From Magnaporthiopsis rhizophila (taxonomy: Eukaryota > Ascomycota > Sordariomycetes > Magnaporthales > Magnaporthaceae), in contig PYSS01000014.1 of assembly GCA_003049465.1 (NCBI GenBank), forward strand, positions 372,001-436,000: DNA of 64,000 bases, read 5' to 3'. Of this stretch, positions 54,086 through 64,000 are shown piece after piece. A model generated the notes under the pieces. That model was not told the origin of the DNA, ran no database searches, and was given only the letters and a program-made list of their open reading frames with translations. Position numbers and translations under genes: made by a program. Numbering within the stretch: the stretch's first letter is position 1; each line of letters begins with the position of its first letter.

Positions 54086-55598
54086 TTAGGTTTCCTTTTT
54101 TAGGCCAAATTTTTTTGGCTATATTTGCTGTCCGTTTTTCCGTTAGTGATAAATATTTTTTTTTTTTACTAATTTCTGTTTTTTTTTTTTTAACAAAATG
54201 TTTGGTTGGGTGCAAAAATATAAACCGGTTATTTTGTTAACCTTTTGCCATAAGGATTTGCTTTTTGCAATATTTGCTTTTATTTTTCCCATACCTTTTT
54301 ATTTATATTATTACAAAATTTTTAAACAGGAGGAATATTTTGCTTTCCTGCAGGACTTTTTTCGTTATGTGGAATATTTTTGTACTAATTATCCAAATTG
54401 CAATATTTTCGGCCCCAGCCCCGAAAAACTTTGCCAAATAACCTTATAATGCAAAAAAATTAATAATAAGGTGGAAGTTTTGGAAAAAAAGCTTTTTTAA
54501 TTGCACAAATAACGGAAAATATGGGCGCAAAAAAAAATGCGCGCAATCCGCCGTAAAATTGATATTATGGAAAAATTAAAACGGGTTAAGCAGGAGAAAA
54601 CCGTTAAAATGGCCGTATAGGCCCCTGGCGCACCTCCAATTTTGCCGGCTTCCGAATTTTTTTTATTATTTCCAAACTGGGCTAAATTTGGGGTTAATCC
54701 AAATTTTAATTTGTTGGTTTTGCTTTAACCAAATAAATTATTTTAGTACTGGCATTCCAAACCGAAACCCAAATTCTGGCACTGGTGTTAACTTTTTTTT
54801 AAAGGTTTTTTGTTAATATTTTTCAAAAATTTTTGGCGCATTTTTTAGGTTTATTTTTTTTTCCCAAATGCTTTTTTTAATTTTGTACCCTGCCCATTTA
54901 ACTAAATAATATTTAGTTCCGTTAATAATATTTTTATCCAAAATTTTTTCGATTTTATACTTTTATTTTGGATCGATTTTTATTAATTTGTTACTTTTAA
55001 ACCCTAATAATGCTGATTTAAACAAATTAATATAAAAAATTGGATAGTTATATATGGTTAGTGGCAGTTAAAATTTATAATTAATATCGGAAATTTTTTT
55101 TAAAATTTTGAACGGTTTTAATTTTTTGTGATTTAATTTATTATTTGGTTATTTTATTTTGATATTGTATCGAAAAAAATAAATATTATCCCTTTTTTTA
55201 AAAATCGGTTTCTCGATCCTTTTTTTGTTGGCCTGCATAAATATGCACTGTTGCAATTTTTTTAATTTTGCCTGGAGGTTTTTGTGCAGCTTGGTAAATT
55301 CTTTTACCTATATTTCCGCTGCTAAAATATATGGTTCTGCTTTGGGCTTTTTGTACACCGTAAATATAAACCCGTAATTTGTATAAAACGGTATAATTCC
55401 TATACTTTTGTATATTAAACTGTTATATACAAATTATACTATAGGAAATAATTATACCCAGTTATTTTGTTTATAATTAATAAAATAACGTAAATATTAT
55501 TTTATGGTTTGGTTTGTTCGTTTTATTTATTTATCCGTTTAAAAATAATAGGCTATAAAAAAGGCATGTTTTATACTTAAACTGGTTATAAGCTATTT

Positions 55599-55880
55599 TC
55601 AAAATTTGCTATTAAATAGTTTATTTCGGTCCGTAATTATATATTTTGGTATTCCGTATTTTGCAATTATATTTCGGATAAAAATATAAATTAGCTTTAT
55701 AATTTTTGCTTTTTTCTTAAATAGCAAATATATGGCATATTTGGTAAATTGGTCAATTATTACCATAATATTATTATACTGGATATTTATAAAGGGTTTT
55801 TTTAATTTGGATAGCCCTATAATAAAATCCACTGTAACTTTTTGCCAAATTTTGCTAAATACTGGTAAGGGCTGGAGCAA
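55599..55880 (-). pseudogene. Gypsy integrase core fragment
   Basis: A 93-codon open stretch with KIWQKVTVDFIIGLSK, MVIIDQFTKYAIYL and AKYGIPKYIITDRNKLFNSKF. It retains two Asp positions of the DDE integrase core (VDFI and TDRN). The remainder of integrase is broken by stops. Confidence 0.85.
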
Positions 55881-56273
55881 TCCATAAAGCTTATATTTAT
55901 TTGCTTTATTTTTTGCACAACTTTTATAATTTTTGATTGCCTTTTGTATTTTGGCGCGGGTTTTTATAAATCCGTGGTGCTAGCAAAGTTTTTTCCAGGT
56001 TTTAACAACCCCCTGGTGTTTATTGGCCATTTGGCTATAAATTTGCTGGATTTTTTCTGGAATTTAGCTTTTTTATCGGGTTATTTTAGCCAATACCCGC
56101 TGCGCCGAAATCAGGGATCCATTTGGTTTTTTGGCCAAAACTGCGCATATTTCTGATAGTATATCCACCTAATGGTTCGGTTGCCGGCTCAGGATATTTG
56201 CTTGGCCATTTTTTAATCCTTTCCTAATCTTAATTCGAAGGTTATAATTTTAAAAGAACTGGTTTTATCGGAT

Positions 56274-56477
56274 TTATTTTTTGTTTAATACTTGGCTAAT
56301 AATAAATTGTAATAGGTTTTTGTAATTGATATACACCATAATTTGGTAATTAGCTTTGCACAAATATACCCTCCATTTTTCCAAAATTTTAATAATAATA
56401 AAAAACTTTTTATCGTAAATTTGATAATTTAATTTAGATTTATTCAGTTTTTGCAAAAAAAATGTGCAAAAGTGCAA
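56274..56477 (-). pseudogene. Gypsy RNase H fragment
   Basis: A 67-codon stretch with KLNYQIYDKKFFIIIKILEK and VYINYKNLLQFI, parallel to the RNase H piece at 30747-30944. No intact active site can be assembled. Confidence 0.7.
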
Positions 56478-59400
56478 TTTTTTTTGGTTATTTTATTGCC
56501 CCAATTATTTTTCGATAGCAAAATCCGATATATCGATTTTAATTTTAAAGGGTTTTTCTGGGTTTGGTATTGCCAGTACCGGTGTTTAAATAATAGCTTT
56601 TTTTAGCAAATTAAAAATTATTTATTCTTATATTCCCTAATAAAATTGGATATTATTTTTGGTAAAATTCGTAAATAATATGGCCTTTTTGCTAAAATTT
56701 TGGATAAATTTTCGGTAAAAGTTCAGGAACCCCAAAAAACCTTGCACTTTTTTAATTATAATAAATACAGGCCAATCTTTTACCACCTGTACCTTTTTGG
56801 GTTCCATCCAAATTTTCTTTTATTTAATAATAAACCCGAGGAAAATTATTTTTAAGGAATGCCATATGCATTTATCCGGGTTAACCAAAAATTTTGCATT
56901 CTGCAATTTTTATAGCACCTTATATACATATTATTTGTATTTTTCCAACATATTTGAAAAAATCAGGATATTATCCAAATATGCAAGGGCAAAAATATCG
57001 AGGTATTTTTGCAGTATATAATTAATTATTTGCTAAAATATAACTGGTATATTAATAAGCCCGAAAATTATTATCAATAATTCAAAAACTCCAAATTTAA
57101 TTCGAAAAGCAGTTTTTTATTTATCCCCTTTTTTAATTTTTAGCAGGCCATAAATTTTGCATAAATTTAGGGCTATAAACCACCGATTTTTTCCGAGCCT
57201 ATTTTTAAATTTATCGATTAGGAATAAAGGATACCAATCTTTTATTATTTCCTAATTTAACGGATAATAATCGATATATATCCGTTCCTTTCCGTTTTTT
57301 TTGGGAACAAACAAAATTTTATATTCCACAGGAAAATCGAAAGGTTTGGTAAATCCCTTCCTAATTTTTTCCTTTAACTATTTTTGCAACAGCTTTTTTT
57401 GCTAAAGGTTTAATCGATACAATTTTTAATACTTAAATTATATTTCCGGTTTAAGCTTAATTTTATAATCAAACGATCCATATTTCAATAATACCATTTC
57501 CAAATTTTTCTAAAATAATTTCCAGTACTTGTGGTATTTTTTAAAAATATTTTTAAATCCATCCTTAATAATTTTCTGCTTATTAGATTTATTTGCATCC
57601 GTATTTATTAGCATTTTGGTTAGTGCAATTTGCCGGGGCTAATTATTATATCCTGCTATTATTGCGGCTATCCTTTTTGGCGTTTAACCTTTATTATTCG
57701 GGGCCCGTGGCTATTGGGCTTTTTTGCTGGTTAATAATAACTTCCTTTATTAAATTTGTTCGGTAACCCAATTTATTAGGGGGTTATATTTTTTAAGCCA
57801 TGGAATACCTAAAATCAGGTTTTTCCCTTTTATATTTATAACATCCAGGGTTATTTTGCAAATTTTTCCCAAAAATTAAAACTTAAAATAATTAGTTTTA
57901 GTATTAATTTTTCCTTTATTAAACGTAACTGGCTCCCATTCCACCATTATAAGGTTATATGGTTCCTTTTTTTAATATATCGGAATGCTGTATCTTTTTA
58001 CCGTTTTTAATAAAAAATAATTTCCTTAAATTTTGCAATCGATTATAATTTTTATTTTTTGCCCTTTTTAATATATTATTATCCTGATATATTTATATTG
58101 GTCGGTAATCATTATTATTAAAAACCTTGCTAATTATTGCCTTATCCGTGCCCTGTTTTTGGGTAAGCTCCCTAATTTTTTGCTTGGGGCGCCTGTTATT
58201 GGGATCCAACTATTTTTATTAATTGGGCAAACCCGTTCGTCCAGGTTTTTGCTTTTTTTTTTATATATACCTTGCATTTCGGTTTTCTATATATCTGGTA
58301 TATAAAAATTCCTGTTAGGCATATTATAAAATAAGCTGGTAATAATATAAAAGTTACTGCTAAATTTTTATAGCCCATTTTTGTTATTTACCATTTCGGA
58401 AACTGGTATTCTTATTATAAATACCGTATTGGTTTTTTTTTTTTTTTTTGTGAAAAAAAATTATGCTTTAGTTTTTTGGCCATATGTTACCTGTAATTAT
58501 TATACAGGTATTTGGCCCAAAAAAGTTTATTATAATAGCCTGTATCGGGATCCATATTTTTATAATTTAGCATATATAGCTGTGCTAATTGTTAATTCAG
58601 GTTCGGAATATTTTTAAATAGTGCCCCGTAATAAATAACCAATTGGTTATTTTTTAACCAATCCAGGGGTTTTTTTTTATTATTTTGCGCCAGTTTTTTG
58701 CATATTAAACCATTAATAGGTTTGGGCTAATCCCAAAATTATTAATTTATTTCCAGGAACCTGAATAAAATATACGCTTTCCGTACTTTTTTTTTAGTTA
58801 TAAAGGGTTATTTTCCCATATCGATCAGTTATTAATCGAGTTTTTGCTGGAGTTTTTTAAAATCGACCATATATTGTTCCCTGCTGGGTTTTTTATTATT
58901 GGGGTTTATTTTTGTAATTTTCCAATATTTTATTAGGCCCAGTTTTTTTTCCTGGGCTTGCAGCTAATGCGTTTGGCCCAAAGGTAATTCCACCTTTGCA
59001 TTTATATTTAAGCTTTTTTCGAATTTGTTAACCGAGGTGTTTGATATATTTTTGTACCGGGCTAGTTTTTTGAATTTTTTGTTATTATTTTGGGGTTGGC
59101 CAGTTTGTTGCAATATGGCGAACTATTGTTTAAAATAATATTTTGTGGCATTTTTATCGGAATAATGGGTTATACAATTTTTATCGAAATAATAGGTTTA
59201 ATTAAATAATGCTTCGGGGCATAGGTTTTTTTTTGCTATTTGTTCGATCGTTTTGGAAGAATTTGGGATTATAAGCTAATAGCCCTCCGGCGCGCCTTTT
59301 CGGCGAAAGATGGCCGTTTATCGGTTTTTTTGCAAACAGTCCTTTTTAATATATCCTTTTTTTTTATATTTGAAATATTTCCCATTTTTTGGGTCCTTGA

Positions 59401-60292
59401 ACCTGATGTGTTTTTATTTTTTGTACTGGTGTGTGGCCTTTGCGCTGAAATTTATGGGTTCAAAATATATACCGTAAGCTATGAATTATTATTATTTTGC
59501 TTTTTTTTGGTTAATTTTGTTATTTTGCACCACTGGCTTGGTTTGCTGGGCTTTTTTTTCGAGGCGATATTTGTACAGTTTATTGCTGATACGGACGGTT
59601 ATAATAATATAATTAATAAAATTTTCAGGTTATTTCTGTTTGGATAATTTGTTTTTTATATTATCCTTTAATTTTTGATAAAGCTGGGTTATTTTGGTAT
59701 TTTTTGTTTAGTTAAGTTTGTTAATTAACCGCTGGAATTCGGAAATATAAATTGATACGGGGCTTTTTTATTAAAGCTGAAGCAGTTTTTTTTCAGCCAC
59801 CCGTTTTTTATCGATCTGTTCGAAAATTTTAGCAATTTTTTCACCGAACTTTTCGAAATTGGCGAATATTAATTTGGTTTTTTTTTTGGATTTGTTGTAT
59901 TTTTTTAAATAATTAAACCAAATGGGCTCGAACCAATTTTTAATTTTGCTATCCAGGCGCGTGGCCGTATAGGCGATTTTTTATTCTTTCCGTTGGAAAT
60001 AATTTTGATAAAACAGGAAGTACCCTTTGTATTTGGTTAGGAACGTTTTAATTTTGCTTTCTTTTTTATTATATTTGTTGGGTGAGGGGAATTTGTAGGA
60101 TTTGATGGTAATATAGGGTTTGGCCTGAGCTTTTTTAAATTTTTCGATTTCCGCAATAAGTATTTGTATGGCCGCCGAAAGGTTATTATATATTTTGCTA
60201 ATAATAGTGATGCTTTCGGGTTTTTTGCCTGCAGTTGATATAATTATTATTGCTTGTTACTTTCGGTAGGTACTGAACAGGATTAATCAAAA

Positions 60293-60815
60293 TGTTATAA
60301 ATGGTTTTCTGCTTTTAGGGTAAGGTATGTTAGGAGAGGCGCTAAATAATAAGATTTTTATAAGGTTATTTGTGCTGGGAATTGGGGTAATAATAAAGGT
60401 TTTGATTGTTTGCCTAAAGGGATGCTTTGGAGCTAATTTAGGTTAACTGATGCCGAAGCCTTAGTTAAAAGCTTTTTAACATAGTAAAATAGCTTTTTTT
60501 TATACCCGTAGGGGTTTTGCATGTAACTTTTGATCCGTTTCTGGATCACAGATCAACTGATTTGTGATTTGTTATAAGATTATAAATTATTATTTTAATC
60601 TGTGATCTGTTGTGAGATTACAAATTATTGTTTTGATTTGTGATTTGTTGTAAGATTACAGATTATGCTTTGCTTAGCTAACCGTTTTGTTATGTAACTC
60701 CCTTTTTACCCTGGCCTTAGTTTCGTGGCCTTTGGCCACTCTGATTACGGGGTAAAGGCGAACCGCTGGGGGTTAGCCCCAGCCCTTTTGCCCCCTGCCA
60801 GCTGTGGTTGTAACA
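60293..60815 (-). repeat. LTR (5' in element orientation), 523-bp subtype
   Basis: Partner of 53563-54085, same length; the two copies carry different sets of transitions. Confidence 0.9.
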
Positions 60816-60820
60816 AAATG

Positions 60821-63800
60821 GAGGATGTTTTGAATGCAAATAATAAGGGTATATTAAAAAAGATTACTTTTAAAAATAGCTAGTAGTTATCCGATACACG
60901 GACCAGGAAAAAGTTTTATATTTAGAAGTTTTATTTAGCTGGATTTATTGCTTTAATAATGGGTGCCTTATGCATAAGTTAGATAAGGATGGATTGGGTT
61001 GGTATTTCTAGCGGCAATTGGCCGTTACCCAACGGATTAGCGGGTTGGACGGGGTATTTATAATATCCGAACTTAAAGAATTAAAAAGTTAGGAAACGTT
61101 AAAAACAGTTGATATACTTATTAATAATAATATTAAAGCTTTTTAAAAGGAATAACACGCTATTTAACAAATTTTAGCAATATTTAAAGGCCTGTTGATC
61201 CAAAACGGAGTATTGGATATATCGGTTAAGAATAACGAAAAAAGTTTCGATCAGGAATTATTTGGTTAAATATATTTAACCAAAAGGCCGGAAAATAAGG
61301 GTTTCGAACTGAATAAATTTTGGGCATCCGTAAAAAAAAATCCCAAAAAGCACAAAAAATAAAATACGGAAATAACGAGCAAAAGAAAAATGTATGTTAT
61401 GTGCAGTAATAAGGGGGAAATATTTTATTAAGGAATTTATACTTATACCCATAAAGTGCCGGTATATTTATTATTCGAAATATGGCCTAATAATCCGAAA
61501 GGATCCGGAAATTGCAAATTATACCGCAGGGTGCCTGCAATAAAAAATAACGGTAAATATTTAAATTGGGGCCGAAATAACCAAACCGTTATTTATTATG
61601 GGGAAAATATGCACCAAGTATAATATTAGGAAAGCAATCCGTTCTTATACCAGCAAAATTATATAATTAATAAGAATTATAAAAATTTGGCGGTGGATAG
61701 CCCAAAATATGCAGAAATTTTTTGGGCAAAATATTTATATTATACTTGCAGCAATTATTTGCCCAAAAAGCTGAAAAATAACTGGTTTTCAATAAAGAAT
61801 AGCAAAAAGCCCCAAAACCTGCCAAAACAGGAATAACAGCTGCCTAAATAGCAAATTATATTACAAAATTGCATCGAAAAAATAACAATATTTACCCCAA
61901 TATTTTATTATTTTATAATATATATAGCAGGATTATTACTATATTACATTTGCAAAAAGCCAAAATATAAATACTATGCCGAAAAAAAAATCAAAAATTA
62001 GCAAACTGGATAACTTTACCCAGGTTATTAGTATAAACCAAAAAATTAGGGTATTTTACCGAAATAAAGGTTTGGTATGGATAAAAAAAAAAAATTTAAA
62101 AAAATCCTAATAAAAATTATAATAAATTATCCATTTTATATCCGGAAAATGGTTAAATAGCAAGGATAATAATTAATAACAATAATTAATTACGGATTTA
62201 ATAAAAATTATATTGCACCAAAAATAATAGCAAAATACGGCATACCAATATACCGGAAATAATAGCCTTATCATTTTGGAACCATAGAAAAAAAACCAGT
62301 TATTTATAACGGTAAAATAATCGATTCGGAAATAAATCGATTCAGGTTCGAAATTTTGGGGAAAATTTGCAAAATTACCCTGGATACTATAAATATAAAA
62401 AAAGAAAATCTAATTTTGGATTTTTCTTGGTTTAAGGAATTTAATCCCCTGATAAATTGGGTTTCGGAGGAAATTTAATAAAGGAAATTATTATCGGAAA
62501 ACAAAAAAGCCCAATAATTACAGGCCCCAAACCATAAAAAATAAAAACCAAATAAAATTACTATAATAATAATAATAGGATTTGATAATTAACCCTAGCA
62601 AATTATACCGATAGATTTATATTTATTAGGCAATATTAACTTTAATAACAAAAAATTCCAAAAATAAAGGATAAATTATAAAAAAAAAATAATTAAAATT
62701 ATAATTTAAAAAAAAGCACAATTAAAATTAATAACCAAAAAACAAAAACAATAAAAAATTACAACTAGGGTTATAATTAATTTAACAAACAGGCATATTA
62801 GCATTTAAGAAATATTCCTGAAAAATATTATCGGTACTGAAAAATGTTCCAAAAAAACCTAGGAATAAAATTTCCAAAATACGGACCATTCGATTATAAA
62901 ATTAAGCTTAAACCAAAAGTATAATTTAATTACCAAAAATTGTACCGGTTAAACCCAAAATAATAAAGGTTATTACAAAAACAATTTGCGAAAAATTTGG
63001 AATAAGGCATTATCCGATTTTCGGATTTCCCTGTAAAATACGGAATATTATTTGTTCCCAAAAAAAATGGAAAAAAATGGATATATATCGATTACTGTTT
63101 GCTAAACGAGGCCATAATAAAGGACCGGTACCTTTTATCTTTTATCGACAAATTACAAAACAGGTTTGGCAAAGCCAAATGGTTCACGGTTTTGGATTTA
63201 TATAAAATATATAGCTTATTAAAAATTAAAAAAGGACACGAATAAAAAACCACCTTTCGAACCCGGTTAGGAATATACAAATTACTGGTGATAATTTTCG
63301 GGCTTATTAATGCACCAGCCACATTCCAGCAAATAATTAATTATATATTACGGGAATATTTAAATATTTATGCATTTATTTATCTAAACGATATTTTAAT
63401 TTTTTCAAAAATGCTAAAAAAATATAAGGAGCATATATATAAGGTTTTGCAAAAATTGCAAAATATAAAACTTTTAATTAAGCCCGAAAAATGCACGTGG
63501 CATATACAAAAAGTTATTTTTCTAAAATATATGGTTATACCGGGTTAGGTACGGATAAAACCAAAAAAGGTATAAATAATAAAAAAATAGCCCAGATTTA
63601 TTAATATTAAAAAATACAAAGCTTTTTGGATTTTTTGAACTTTTATCGGCAATTTATCCGGAATTTTAGCAAAATAGCGCTTTTATTTACAAGTTTTACC
63701 AAAAATAACATTTAATTTTATTGGGGGATACAAAAATAAAAGGTTTTTAACCTGCTAAAGGAAATTATAATATAAAAACCAGTGTTAATTTTACCAAACC

Positions 63801-64000
63801 CAGATAAACCTTTTAAAATTAAAACCGATGCATTAAATTTTGCAATTAGGGCTTAATTCGGCTAACAAAATAATAATAAAAAACTGTACCCTTATACTTT
63901 TTTATTATATAAGTTTAATGGACCAAAATTAAATTATCCGATCCATAATAAAAAATTTATAACTATTATTCGAGCATTGGAGGAATAAAAAATATACTTG
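60821..64000 (+). pseudogene. Outer Gypsy element gag-pol continuation (RT region at the edge)
   Basis: Plus-strand remnants resume after the nested element. At 63090-63550 RT is well legible: FIDKLQNRFGKAKWFTVLDL, FGLINAPATFQQIINYILRE, then FIYLNDILIFSKML, where the expected YLDD core has become YLND by a G-to-A change. The following KLLIKPEKCTWHIQKVIFL is the conserved region after the active site. RNase H-like sequence begins before the window ends. Confidence 0.8.

Larger units (their letters stand above)
53563..60815 (-). mobile_element. Full-length nested Gypsy family-2 retrotransposon
   Basis: Two 523-bp LTRs (53563-54085 and 60293-60815), each TG...CA, flanked by perfect AAATG duplications (53558-53562 and 60816-60820); total 7253 bp. 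Minus-strand coding remnants include an integrase core (55599-55880) and RNase H (56274-56477). The LTR ends match the 491-bp LTRs, but the middle repeats differ, defining a subtype. Stop-filled and mutated. Confidence 0.92.
52181..64000 (+). mobile_element. Gypsy family-2 element, interrupted by a nested copy and running off the window
   Basis: A 467-bp 5' LTR (52181-52647, TGTTACGACC...TGTAATA) is followed by a plus-strand gag start. At 53563 a complete minus-strand Gypsy copy is inserted. Directly after its target duplication at 60820 the plus-strand element resumes and continues through protease- and RT-like sequence to the window end. The 3' LTR is outside. Heavy stop density shows RIP-type decay. 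Confidence 0.8.

Noticed and set aside
59240..59647. 135-codon plus-strand ORF inside the nested Gypsy element
   Set aside because: It lies antisense to the element's coding strand; the Phe/Leu-rich text comes from T-rich mutated sequence.
24522..64000. Mitochondrial or centromeric DNA as explanation of the AT-rich blocks
   Set aside because: The blocks consist of recognisable LTR elements and a DNA transposon with target duplications and transition mutations, bordered by normal nuclear genes.
1..64000. tRNA, rRNA genes or CRISPR arrays
   Set aside because: No cloverleaf-like or rRNA-like stretch was noticed, and the only regular repeats are microsatellites, LTRs and the 150-bp coding repeats.

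Overview
This window is nuclear DNA from a filamentous ascomycete, most likely a Sordariomycete-type mould. The genes are GC-rich with short 50-105 bp introns (GT...AG, often with CTGAC/CTAAC branch sites) and encode typical mould families: a multi-exon P450, a Zn2Cys6 factor, a fasciclin protein, a subtilase, and a Kex2-type secreted repeat precursor. Two AT-rich blocks hold retroelements riddled with C-to-T and G-to-A changes, as expected from repeat-induced point mutation (RIP). I cannot name the species.

Region 1 (1-24.5 kb, GC-rich): the 3' end of an unknown gene; a large fungal membrane protein (-); a GPI-type two-domain fasciclin protein (+); a six-exon cytochrome P450 (+); a four-exon protein with CAE and PCxxC deaminase-like zinc motifs (-); a secreted subtilisin-family protease (-); 2.2 kb with only weak ORFs; a PD-(D/E)XK nuclease-like protein (+); a secreted precursor with three near-identical 150-bp repeats and KR|EP processing sites (+); a LigB/DODA-type extradiol dioxygenase (-); a small membrane protein (+); a cupin (-); and a CocE/NonD-type hydrolase (+). 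The dioxygenase, cupin and hydrolase could be parts of one small-molecule pathway, but that is only a neighbourhood inference.

Region 2 (24.5-42.3 kb, AT-rich): a nested transposon stack. A Fot1/pogo-type DNA transposon with 35-bp terminal inverted repeats and TA flanks has been split by two Ty3/Gypsy retrotransposons of different families, each with LTRs and 5-bp target duplications. Removing both leaves about 1.96 kb, the usual size of a Fot1-like element. A much less mutated solo LTR sits inside the first Gypsy copy.

Region 3 (42.3-51.4 kb, GC-rich): an FAD monooxygenase fused to an acetoacetate-decarboxylase-like domain (+), a large C2H2 + Zn2Cys6 transcription factor (-), and, divergently from it, an aldehyde-dehydrogenase-like protein without the usual catalytic cysteine and with a hydrophobic C-terminus (+). 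The divergent factor/ALDH promoter and the adjacent oxygenase look like a small regulated metabolic locus.

Region 4 (51.4-64 kb, AT-rich): a diverged LTR remnant, then a + strand Gypsy element whose gag is interrupted by a complete - strand Gypsy copy with a perfect AAATG duplication. The outer element resumes afterwards and runs off the window in its reverse transcriptase/RNase H region.

The best candidate for something undescribed is the Kex2-type repeat precursor at 16700-17572. Next come the deaminase-like protein, the monooxygenase-decarboxylase fusion and the reconstructable transposon stack.
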